Source: Bacillota bacterium
GTDB taxonomy: Bacteria > Bacillota > Clostridia > Clostridiales > Clostridiaceae
NCBI GenBank assembly: GCA_023399035.1
Contig: JAEWQX010000220.1
Span: forward strand, 1 to 23,503
Length of the DNA: 23,503 nucleotides
Reading direction: 5' to 3'
Positions 7,842-14,255 of this stretch are shown here, piece after piece (within the stretch, counting starts at the first letter, position 1; each line of letters opens with the position of its first letter). The position numbers and the translations under genes were made by a program. The notes below the pieces were generated by a model. The model worked only from the letters and a program-made list of their open reading frames with translations. It ran no database searches and was not told the origin of the DNA.

Positions 7842-8778
7842 TTAACATTTCACCTATTTCATCTACTAATAATTCTCTTCCTATTGGGCTGTATCCTTGA
7901 TTGAAGTATGGTGATGCTTCAAGGACAACAACGTGATTTTCCTTAACAGCAGGAAGGCTGTTCCATATGCTGTTGCTTTGAAGCTGTGCTAAGTCTTCAT
8001 CTGTTGCTATTAAGAATATGTAATCACTCTTAATTGATGCTAAGCCCTCATACGTTACAACTGGAAGGCTTATATCAGTCTGTTCTGGCATTCCTTCAGG
8101 TTTTGCAAGACCCATATCGTCATATAATACGCTTCCGAATCCTGCTCCATCAAATATGAAGAATTGTCCGCCGCTTGCAAGGAATGAAAGATATGTTGTA
8201 TCATCACCATATTCTGCTTTAATCTTATTCCCTGCTTCCTGAGCATTAGCTTCATAATCTGCTAACCATTTATCTGCTGCATCTTCTTTATTAAAGACTT
8301 TTGCAAAAGCTTTCACATCCTCTTTCCAGTCTAAAGCTTCTAATTGAATCATTACTGTTGGAGCAATTTCACTTAATGCATCATACATCTTTTCCTGAAC
8401 TGTTGAAATAACTATAAGATCTGGATTTAAATTCATCACGGCTTCCACATCCATAGTGTCCTGCATGCTGTATCCTAAAATTTCTGCACCTTTTAACGTA
8501 TCTTCTAAATATGATGGAAACTTTGTGTAATCATAGGCATCACTATTAGCTGTTCCTACAACCTTGTACCCAAGTATTGATAAAATATCACTATTACCAC
8601 TTAAATCAACTATTCTTTGTGGATCTTCAGGTATTTCTACCTCTCCTCTTACATCTGTAACTGTTACAGTTTTTCCTGATGATTTATCGCTGCTTGGACT
8701 GCTTCCAGTTCCACATCCTGTAAACATCATAACTGCCATACAGGAAAGAGCTAATATCTTAAATAATTTTTTCTTCAT
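7828..8778 (-). CDS. Iron-siderophore ABC transporter substrate-binding lipoprotein
   Basis: A 316-residue extracytoplasmic solute-binding protein, first gene of the five-gene operon. It has a lipoprotein signal: basic MKKK start, hydrophobic core, and a lipobox ending FTGC with the lipidated Cys at residue 22, followed by a Ser/Gly/Lys linker. The mature part matches the Peripla_BP_2 (FepB/FhuD/BtuF) fold. TVTDVRGEVEIPEDPQRIVDLSGN forms the start of lobe 1, then come LNPDLIVIS and a long backbone helix around residues 150-180. Such clamshell proteins capture ferric siderophores or heme and deliver them to FecCD permeases. The start ATG at 8778 lies seven bases after GGAGGT. Upstream are a strong promoter, a Fur-box-like sequence and a direct repeat, described separately. 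Confidence 0.94.
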   Translation of the reverse strand: MKKKLFKILALSCMAVMMFTGCGTGSSPSSDKSSGKTVTVTDVRGEVEIPEDPQRIVDLSGNSDILSILGYKVVGTANSDAYDYTKFPSYLEDTLKGAEILGYSMQDTMDVEAVMNLNPDLIVISTVQEKMYDALSEIAPTVMIQLEALDWKEDVKAFAKVFNKEDAADKWLADYEANAQEAGNKIKAEYGDDTTYLSFLASGGQFFIFDGAGFGSVLYDDMGLAKPEGMPEQTDISLPVVTYEGLASIKSDYIFLIATDEDLAQLQSNSIWNSLPAVKENHVVVLEASPYFNQGYSPIGRELLVDEIGEMLNETK

Positions 8779-8843
8779 GTGTATACCTCCATATTTTCTA
8801 TAGATTTATTTCTATCTTTTTTCTGCCGTTTCAGCTGTTTATA

Positions 8844-8872
8844 ATTGTATATGAGAGTCATTATCATTTCAA
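8844..8872 (-). promoter_or_regulatory. Promoter of the siderophore-uptake operon
   Basis: On the minus strand a -35 TTGAAA (8872-8867) and a -10 TACAAT (8849-8844) are spaced by exactly 17 bp. The predicted start lies about 60 nt ahead of the lipoprotein ATG. The spacer is filled by a Fur-box-like sequence. Confidence 0.78.
8852..8866. promoter_or_regulatory. Fur-box-like operator
   Basis: The minus-strand sequence TGATAATGACTCTCA matches the 7-1-7 Fur core (TGATAAT-N-ATTATCA) at 13 of 15 positions counting the free central base. It lies entirely within the promoter spacer, so a bound iron-loaded Fur would occlude RNA polymerase. This is pattern matching plus family knowledge; binding is inferred. 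Confidence 0.7.
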
Positions 8873-8881
8873 TATATGCAC

Positions 8882-8918
8882 CTAATATAATAATTTTATC
8901 ATCTAATATAATAATTTT
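8882..8918. repeat. Direct repeat, period 21 bp, candidate AraC-regulator binding site
   Basis: The 16-bp sequence CTAATATAATAATTTT occurs twice without mismatch, at 8882-8897 and 8903-8918. The 21-bp period is two helical turns, placing both copies on the same DNA face, starting 10 bp upstream of the operon -35. AraC-family activators characteristically bind such tandem sites next to the -35. The divergent gene encodes an AraC-family protein, so this is its likely operator (inference). The sequence is AT-rich, so chance repetition is possible. Confidence 0.55.
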
Positions 8919-9098
8919 CGTTATAATAAAATAACACTATTTATCTTCTCCAAAGTATGGATAAATAATTCTATAGCAGCTTCTCATTAATAAACTTTTA
9001 TATTAAAATGAATGTGAATTATTCTATATTGATTTTCTGGAGATAATAATAAAAAAATAATAGTGGCAAATGTTAACTAAAGCTATATATTTATAAAA

Positions 9099-9115
9099 AT
9101 TACTAACTTAGTAAT
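9099..9115. repeat. Short perfect palindrome ahead of the AraC gene
   Basis: ATTACTAA-C-TTAGTAAT is a perfect 8+1+8 inverted repeat, ending just before the AAAGGA ribosome binding site of the regulator gene. It could be a protein-binding site or a 5'-UTR hairpin that affects translation. Nothing in the sequence decides between these. Confidence 0.4.
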
Positions 9116-9129
9116 GAAAGGATTATTAT

Positions 9130-10134
9130 ATGATTTCTAAAAAACCAGATGAATTTCAAACTAAAGTTTTAAATAAAATTACTTTTTCGCCTTTTCTAAT
9201 GAAGGATTATATACTTTATAAAAATGAAAACAGGCCTGAACTTGGATATTTCATGAAATATACACGGAAAGGTTATTATGATTTTGGAATAGGTGACTAT
9301 ACAATTCCCTCAGATTTTTCTCTTTCATTTAATCACAAGGAAGAATTAATGCGTTTTGGAACTGTCTATACTGGAGAGACACAATTTGAAATAGAAAACA
9401 ATCCTGTTTCTTCATTCAGCCCCTCATCATTTTTTGTAGTTGAAAAGAACATAAAGGGAAAACAAGTATGGAAAAAAGGTCAGCATTTCCATGGTGCAGA
9501 AATAACCATTTATAAAAGGTATTTTGATGAAGTCATAAATCCTAACTTCCCAAGTATTATTGACTTTGACAGCTTTATAAGCAATTATACATATCATTAT
9601 CTTCCTTTAGAGATAGCTTCTATAATCCAAAAACTAAGAAGCATGGCTGAAGCAGATCTTTTAAATCCCTTATATCTTGAAAGCAAGATTTTGGAGTCTG
9701 TTGCCCTGCTTTACAATGAAATAAATTCTTCAAATGAAAATACTTTTACTAATCAGATAAATTATGGTGATATAAACATAGGAAAAAACAGGCGTGTCTC
9801 CTTAACTGCTTCTGATATCAGTGCACTTCAGAAGGCCTATGATATCTTAACCGAAGAAGCTTTAAATCCTCCCACAATTAAGAGCTTAAGCAAGATGGTT
9901 TTCTTAAACGAACAGAAATTAAAGGCAGGATTTTCAGCAAAATACCATATGACAATAAGCCAATATACAAATTCTATAAGGATGGCCATGGCTGAAAATC
10001 TTCTTTCTACAACAGAGCTTAGCATAGATGAAATTTCTAATATGGTTGGATATAACTATAGCGGGAATTTTGTGAAAATGTTTAAGAAAACCCATGGGAA
10101 GACACCTCTTGCCTTTAGAAAAAGTAAAAGATAA
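9130..10134 (+). CDS. AraC-family transcriptional regulator of the siderophore operon
   Basis: A 334-residue cytoplasmic regulator. The C-terminal ~100 residues form the double helix-turn-helix of the AraC/XylS family: a first HTH around PPTIKSLSKMVFLNEQKLKAGF and a second around LSIDEISNMVGYNYSGNFVKMFKKTHGKTPLAFRK. The N-terminal ~220 residues are a probable ligand-binding domain (SPSSFFVVEKN and GQHFHGAEITIY are visible). Its layout recalls siderophore-responsive regulators such as PchR and YbtA, which bind the internalised siderophore and activate uptake genes. The gene is divergent from the binding-protein operon across a 351-bp region carrying a promoter, a Fur-box-like site and a 21-bp-spaced direct repeat. 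The start ATG is eight bases after AAAGGA. Siderophore sensing is inferred from context and family resemblance. Confidence 0.88.
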   Translation: MISKKPDEFQTKVLNKITFSPFLMKDYILYKNENRPELGYFMKYTRKGYYDFGIGDYTIPSDFSLSFNHKEELMRFGTVYTGETQFEIENNPVSSFSPSSFFVVEKNIKGKQVWKKGQHFHGAEITIYKRYFDEVINPNFPSIIDFDSFISNYTYHYLPLEIASIIQKLRSMAEADLLNPLYLESKILESVALLYNEINSSNENTFTNQINYGDINIGKNRRVSLTASDISALQKAYDILTEEALNPPTIKSLSKMVFLNEQKLKAGFSAKYHMTISQYTNSIRMAMAENLLSTTELSIDEISNMVGYNYSGNFVKMFKKTHGKTPLAFRKSKR

Positions 10135-10141
10135 AAAATTA

Positions 10142-10172
10142 CCAGCTTTAACTTTTTCCATGTTAAAGCTGG
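10142..10172. terminator. Terminator hairpin between convergent genes
   Basis: A perfect 11-bp stem (CCAGCTTTAAC at 10142-10152, GTTAAAGCTGG at 10162-10172) has a 9-nt loop. On the minus strand it is followed by TAATTTTTTA. It follows the AraC stop by 7 nt and lies downstream of the oxidoreductase gene on the other strand, so it may serve both. Confidence 0.75.
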
Positions 10173-10186
10173 CCGTTATATTAAAA

Positions 10187-10215
10187 AGTGTGGAAATTTA
10201 TTTCAAGTCCACACT
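10187..10215 (-). terminator. Terminator of the Rieske oxidoreductase gene
   Basis: An 8-bp stem (AGTGTGGA/TCCACACT) with a 13-nt loop lies 10 nt downstream of the minus-strand stop. On the minus strand the stem runs straight into TTTTTAAT. On the plus strand GCTTTGATTTTT follows, so it may also act as a backup for the AraC transcript. Confidence 0.75.
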
Positions 10216-10225
10216 GCTTTGATTT

Positions 10226-11656
10226 TTATAAGTCTTTTATGGCAGGAGACTGTATCAGCCTGCCTGTATAATCAAATCTTGATCCATGACATGGACACTC
10301 CCATGTAAGTTCATCTGCATTCCAATGAAGCTGGCATCCCAAATGTGTACATTTCGTTGATACAATAAACGCTTTTCCTTCTTCATTTTTGTACACTCCA
10401 ACTTTACTGCCATTATGTTCAACGATTCCAGCATGACCATTTTGTATATGTTCCATTTTACTGCTGGGAATATATATTTTTTCTGCAATAAAATTCTTGG
10501 TGGTTTGCCCCATATCTTTTGCTATATTTTCTATTGATGCAGATAAATCAAACCTCTTTGGAGAAAATATTTCTGAAAAATCATTTTCTTTTCCAAGTAT
10601 CATATCAGAAATTATCATTGCTGATACCATAGAACTCGTCATTCCCCATTTATTGAATCCTGTAGCTACAAATACATTGGGTGTATCATCAGAATATCTT
10701 CCAATATAAGGTATTCTATCTATAGTCATGCAGTCCTGAGCTGACCAGTGATATTTTTCTTTTGATTCTGGAAATAAGTCTTTTGCAGCTTTTCTTAGAT
10801 TTTCATATCGTCCTCCTGATTCATTTTCTCCAGTCCTGTGACTTATACCTCCCATAAGCAGTAAATTCTTATAAGTTCTAAATGAATATCCGTCTTTATC
10901 AACATCTATATACATTCCATCTATATGTGGTACATTTTCTAGTGCAAGTACATAAGACCTTTCCTGGTGCATCTTTAAAAAATAATACCCAGGTGTATTC
11001 ATTATTGGGTAATGTGTTGCTACTACTATATATTGTGCACTTATGTTCCCTTTATCTGTAACAACCATGTTTTCTTTAATTTCCAATGCTTTTGTGTGTT
11101 CATATATTTCAAGATCTTCACATATATTATTCAAGAACTTAAGAGGATTAAACTGTGCCTGATTATTAAACTTTACAGCACCGTTTATTTTAAATGGAAG
11201 AACGCTTTCCTCTACGTATTCTGCATCAATTGAAAGCTTTGCTGCTGCTTCTGCTTCTTTTTTCAGCATATCTGTTTCATTTAACGAATATACATATGCA
11301 GGCTTTTCTTCAAAATCGCATTCTATCTTTCTTCCTTCAATAATTTCTTTATATCTTCGTATTGCAGTTTCATTGGCTTCAGCATACTGTCGTGCCTTTT
11401 CTTCTCCAAATTCATTTATTAATTTATGATAAATTAAATCATGCTGGCTTGTTATCTTTGCAGTTGTATTTTTAGTATTTAAACCTGCAGTTTCACCACA
11501 ATCAATCAATACTACATCCCTGCCATTTTCCTTTAGCATATATGCTGTTAATATTCCAGCTATCCCCGCACCAATAATCAAAATGTCAGTTTTTATATCT
11601 TTATTTAAAGCCTCCCTCTTTTTTAATTTACAGTCTTTGCTCCATACTGAGTCCAT
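10226..11656 (-). CDS. FAD-dependent oxidoreductase with C-terminal Rieske [2Fe-2S] domain
   Basis: The 476-residue product fuses a DAO-type FAD oxidoreductase to a Rieske iron-sulfur domain, the architecture of Bacillus YhfW. The dinucleotide-binding glycine motif IIGAGIAG lies near residues 27-34. A conserved GFNKWGMTSS block is seen late in the flavin domain. The Rieske domain carries both ligand pairs: C436-x-H438 within CTHLGC and C454/H457 within CPCHGS, with the usual extra Cys pair. The protein stops soon after the second motif (SPAIKDL), a short but probably complete end. A GTG at 11665 is in frame but lies within the GAGGTG ribosome binding site, so the ATG at 11656, six bases after it, is chosen. 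The substrate is unknown; a redox role with electron transfer from flavin to the cluster is likely. It appears monocistronic. Confidence 0.9.
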   Translation of the reverse strand: MDSVWSKDCKLKKREALNKDIKTDILIIGAGIAGILTAYMLKENGRDVVLIDCGETAGLNTKNTTAKITSQHDLIYHKLINEFGEEKARQYAEANETAIRRYKEIIEGRKIECDFEEKPAYVYSLNETDMLKKEAEAAAKLSIDAEYVEESVLPFKINGAVKFNNQAQFNPLKFLNNICEDLEIYEHTKALEIKENMVVTDKGNISAQYIVVATHYPIMNTPGYYFLKMHQERSYVLALENVPHIDGMYIDVDKDGYSFRTYKNLLLMGGISHRTGENESGGRYENLRKAAKDLFPESKEKYHWSAQDCMTIDRIPYIGRYSDDTPNVFVATGFNKWGMTSSMVSAMIISDMILGKENDFSEIFSPKRFDLSASIENIAKDMGQTTKNFIAEKIYIPSSKMEHIQNGHAGIVEHNGSKVGVYKNEEGKAFIVSTKCTHLGCQLHWNADELTWECPCHGSRFDYTGRLIQSPAIKDL

Positions 11657-11767
11657 AAATATCACCTCTGGTTTAGTATTCCATTATAAAGTGAATTATA
11701 TCCTTCCCCTTATAAGATATAGTTCTTTAGAAATCAGTGTTTTATCAGACTTCAATAAATTAAATAT

Positions 11768-11803
11768 CACTTTACAAATAGTACAAGTCCCAGATTGATT
11801 ATT
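11768..11803 (-). pseudogene. Fragment resembling the 3' end of the MFS transporter gene
   Basis: This 36-bp segment matches 3742-3777, the end of the MFS coding sequence, at 32 of 36 positions. In the matching frame it reads INLGLVLFVK and then a stop, against INLGLILFVKW in the intact gene. The flanking sequence shows no open frame. It is best explained as the relic of a related MFS gene or a partial duplication of this one. Confidence 0.5.
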
Positions 11804-11819
11804 CCATTGCAGAGTAATA

Positions 11820-12608
11820 TTATTTTATTGTTTTATTTAGCTCTGCTAATATTTTCTCTACTTCTTCAGAATTATTAAACGAAACATCATTAATTTTATT
11901 TATTGATTTAGTGACATCATCAATTGATATGGTCATTTCGTTTAAAGTGTCATTTATACCAGTAACAGATTCTGCACTCATTTGCGCTAATTTCCCCATT
12001 TCGTTTGCAACTATAGTAAATCCTTTTCCATATTCTCCTGCTCTTGCAGCTTCAATTGATGCATTCAGAGAAAGCATTTTAGTACGCGATGTATTTGTCT
12101 TTATGGAATCCACTACATTATATACTGCGTCTATATTTTTTTCTAATTTCTCCATATATTTATTGACTTCTTTTAAGTAACTTGTTGTGTCCACTGCAGC
12201 ATTTAAAATATTACAAATTGAATCTCTAGATTCTTCTAAAACTTTTTTTACCTCATTTGCCTGATGCTCAAGCTCTTCAATCTTCTCTACAGAATATACA
12301 CACGCTATACATCCTACAACTTGTCCATTGTCAAATACCGGAACCAAATTTCCTTCAATTGATATACCAAATACTTCTTTAGGAAGAGTATTATGTACGG
12401 TTTTTCCAGTATTCATTGCCTGAAATAATTTATCATTTTTATCTTCAAGCTTAAATCCAATATCAAAATGTAATGGGAAACTATTAGATTTTTGGAAATG
12501 TAATACAGTTCCATCTCTATCCCATACACTTATTGCTAAATCCTCTTCAACCATACTCTTCATAATTGGAATCATTTCTATTATTCTTTGTAGTTTTTCT
12601 TGTGTCAT
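11820..12608 (-). CDS. Soluble methyl-accepting-chemotaxis-type signalling protein
   Basis: A 262-residue protein without signal peptide or membrane segment, so a cytoplasmic receptor. Residues 1 to about 105 form a sensor module of PAS-like character (AISVWDRDGTVLHFQKSN, later NLVPVFDNGQVVGCIACVYS). A linker helix (about 106-130) leads to a short MCP signalling hairpin. The conserved turn is clear at about 180-200: SLNASIEAARAGEYGKGFTIVANEMGKLA with Glu186, Arg189 and Gly191. The arms are shorter than in full-length receptors. The hairpin should bind CheA/CheW and tune kinase activity, or act as an internal stress or redox sensor; no che genes lie nearby. The ligand is unknown. The gene starts at the ATG at 12608, with a moderate AAGGAT-type ribosome binding site upstream. 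Confidence 0.85.
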   Translation of the reverse strand: MTQEKLQRIIEMIPIMKSMVEEDLAISVWDRDGTVLHFQKSNSFPLHFDIGFKLEDKNDKLFQAMNTGKTVHNTLPKEVFGISIEGNLVPVFDNGQVVGCIACVYSVEKIEELEHQANEVKKVLEESRDSICNILNAAVDTTSYLKEVNKYMEKLEKNIDAVYNVVDSIKTNTSRTKMLSLNASIEAARAGEYGKGFTIVANEMGKLAQMSAESVTGINDTLNEMTISIDDVTKSINKINDVSFNNSEEVEKILAELNKTIK

Positions 12609-12988
12609 TTTATATCAATCCTTTATCTTTTTTTTCTCACTCTGATTTATCGTAATGCTTTATAAAAACTTAATATAAAATTATATTTTGACTAATTTCA
12701 AATGAAATTAAACTAATAAAAAATTCATAGGTAAAACGTATGGTTGATTATAGTTTATATGGTGGTGTTAATATAAAGTAGTGGACACATTAAGACGAAC
12801 TAAGTAAAATGATATTTAGTTTAAAAAAGGATGAATACTCTTACAAAGAAATGAAATAATTAAGAAGCATAACTCAAATGAGCTATGCTTCTTAATATGG
12901 TAATTTATTTTAAAGTTAAATGTAAATCAAACATTTATAGGATACTTTATCCTTAAAATCACTTTTTCAAATTTAGTTATTTCTCCTA
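12609..12988. other. AT-rich intergenic region with possible IS-end relic
   Basis: No supported gene is present. Around 12775-12850 the sequence TAGTGGACACATTAAGACG is followed by a very short frame ending at TAA. This resembles the terminal TGGACAC type seen at ends of IS3-group elements, but no transposase frame or second end is visible. A strong hairpin follows at 12859-12896. Confidence 0.35.
12859..12896 (-). terminator. Long hairpin, probable terminator of the DUF134/NifX gene
   Basis: A perfect 13-bp stem (12859-12871 with 12884-12896) is extended, after an A/C mismatch, by a 3-bp CTC/GAG stem with an AAAT loop. It lies 93 nt downstream of the minus-strand stop at 12989, and the minus strand continues with TATTTCATTTC. 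It could instead be part of the decayed mobile-element end. Confidence 0.5.
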
Positions 12989-13753
12989 TTATTTATGGCT
13001 GCATTGATGATCAGAACCATGGCTTCCGCATCCATGATCTCCACATGTATGTTTACCTTCATGTTTATGATGTGAGCATTCAGTATTTGGATTATATGAT
13101 AGATTTCCAGCTAAAAATGACTGTACTTGGTCGTCTGCATTCCCTTTTGCACCTGGATAGATTTCTATTCCGTTAGCAGCTAAAGCATTCTTTGCACCGC
13201 CACCAATTCCTCCACATATCAATACATTAACATTTCTATCTTTTAAAAATCCTGCTAATGCACCATGGCCACTCCCATTTGTATCAACTACTTCACTTGA
13301 TACTACTTTCCCATCTTCTACATCATATAACTTGAATTTTTCACTGTGTCCAAAATGTTGAAATATTTCTCCTTCATTATAAGTTACTGCAATTTTCATA
13401 TTTTTCTCTCCTTTTAGTAAGATACAATCTTCTTTTTTTATATTTTCATCCTGGCAGCACCTGTTTCTGCATAATTCATAATTGCCTCCAGAAATATTAA
13501 GCCCTGTTCCTTCAACTAAAAATCTCGAAATCTTTTTTCTTGCATCCATGTATAGCGCCTGAAAGGTAGCCCTTGAGATCTTCATCTGCCTTGCACTTTC
13601 TTCCTGCGTAAGCCCTATATAATCCATAAGCCTTATAGCTTCATATTCTTCTATATCCAATAAAATTGTATTATTGTTTTTAAAGTTTAAAGATTTAAAT
13701 TCACTGCACTTTGGCATGTTGCAGACTCTTCTGAATTTATTAGGTCTTGGCAT
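12989..13753 (-). CDS. DUF134-family HTH protein fused to NifX/NifB-like domain with His/Cys-rich tail
   Basis: A 254-residue two-domain protein. Residues 1 to about 100 match the DUF134 family: MPRPxKxRxV start, Cys11/Cys16 (RVCNMPKC), an EEYEAIRLMDYIGLTQEESA segment and a helix-turn-helix MKISRATFQALYMDARKKI. After a Cys-containing linker, residues about 118-220 form a dinitrogenase iron-molybdenum cofactor (NifX/NifB C-terminal-like) domain, recognisable by MKIAVTYNEGEIFQHFGHSEKF, LICGGIGGGAKNAL and GIEIYPGA. The last 30 residues contain 8 His and 4 Cys, a likely metal-binding tail. Fusions or neighbours of these two domains are common in anaerobes; function is not firmly known. No nif genes are here, so nitrogen fixation is not implied. 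A metal- or cofactor-responsive DNA-binding regulator is my inference. A near-perfect palindrome overlaps its promoter. Confidence 0.85.
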   Translation of the reverse strand: MPRPNKFRRVCNMPKCSEFKSLNFKNNNTILLDIEEYEAIRLMDYIGLTQEESARQMKISRATFQALYMDARKKISRFLVEGTGLNISGGNYELCRNRCCQDENIKKEDCILLKGEKNMKIAVTYNEGEIFQHFGHSEKFKLYDVEDGKVVSSEVVDTNGSGHGALAGFLKDRNVNVLICGGIGGGAKNALAANGIEIYPGAKGNADDQVQSFLAGNLSYNPNTECSHHKHEGKHTCGDHGCGSHGSDHQCSHK

Positions 13754-13814
13754 TAATTCACCTCCAATTACACATACATTAATATTTTCTTCCTATGTAT
13801 TATCTATGTTATTA

Positions 13815-13845
13815 GTATATCACAAAGTTATTGGCATATGTCAAT
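13815..13845 (-). promoter_or_regulatory. Promoter candidate of the DUF134/NifX gene
   Basis: On the minus strand TTGACA, read from the palindrome centre, is followed 19 bp later by TGATATACT, an extended -10 form. The long spacer is suboptimal, which would suit a promoter that depends on a regulator. Confidence 0.5.
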
Positions 13846-13854
13846 AACTTTGTG
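13821..13854. promoter_or_regulatory. 34-bp near-perfect palindrome, candidate operator
   Basis: The two 17-base halves are inverted copies except for a single G/T position; the centre is GCATATGT. The 13 outermost bases on each side (CACAAAGTTATTG / CAATAACTTTGTG) pair perfectly. It covers the -35 element of the DUF134/NifX gene and lies 68 bp before its start. Autoregulation by the encoded HTH protein is the obvious hypothesis. Confidence 0.65.
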
Positions 13855-14061
13855 TAATTATTTATATATTGCTCATTTTTTACATTATAAATCTCAGGAT
13901 AAGAACTTTGATTTATCTTTAGTATATATCCATAATTAATTATTCAGTATTATACTTATTTAATTCTCAAATTTATCTTAATAAATTTTCTTTATATCTA
14001 TTATGTATAGAATTTAATTATTAAATAACTAATAATTTTTTTAATTTACATATTTTTTGAT

Positions 14062-14089
14062 TTGAATATAGTAATAGTTTAGATATAAT
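14062..14089 (+). promoter_or_regulatory. Promoter candidate of nrdD
   Basis: TTGAAT (14062-14067) and TATAAT (14084-14089) are spaced by 16 bp, about 165 bp before the nrdD start. In such AT-rich DNA this is only moderately specific; another candidate pair (TTGATT, 17 bp, CATAAT) lies at 13908-13936. Confidence 0.45.
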
Positions 14090-14255
14090 ATAACAATGAC
14101 AATAAATATTAATTTATGATAACATATGATTATAATTCCCTTGTATCGCTGCATGTGAATACATAACTTCATCAGAAAAGAAAGTAATAGAATAAGAGGA
14201 TATATCTCCCTATTCTTTATATAAATAAAATATTATTAAACTGAGGAGAAGAATA

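Larger units (their letters stand above)
13754..14255. other. Divergent intergenic region between the DUF134/NifX gene and nrdD
   Basis: This 502-bp AT-rich stretch holds the palindromic operator candidate, the leftward promoter and a rightward promoter candidate, all listed separately. A weak interrupted hairpin lies near 14188-14216 in the nrdD leader (GAATA and GAG pairing with CTC and TATTC). I see no gene and no clear NrdR box. Confidence 0.5.

Noticed and set aside
12812..12859. Tiny plus-strand frame after the TGGACAC-like sequence, considered as a transposase start
   Set aside because: Only about 15 codons, with no match to the usual OrfA start of IS3 elements that I can recognise.
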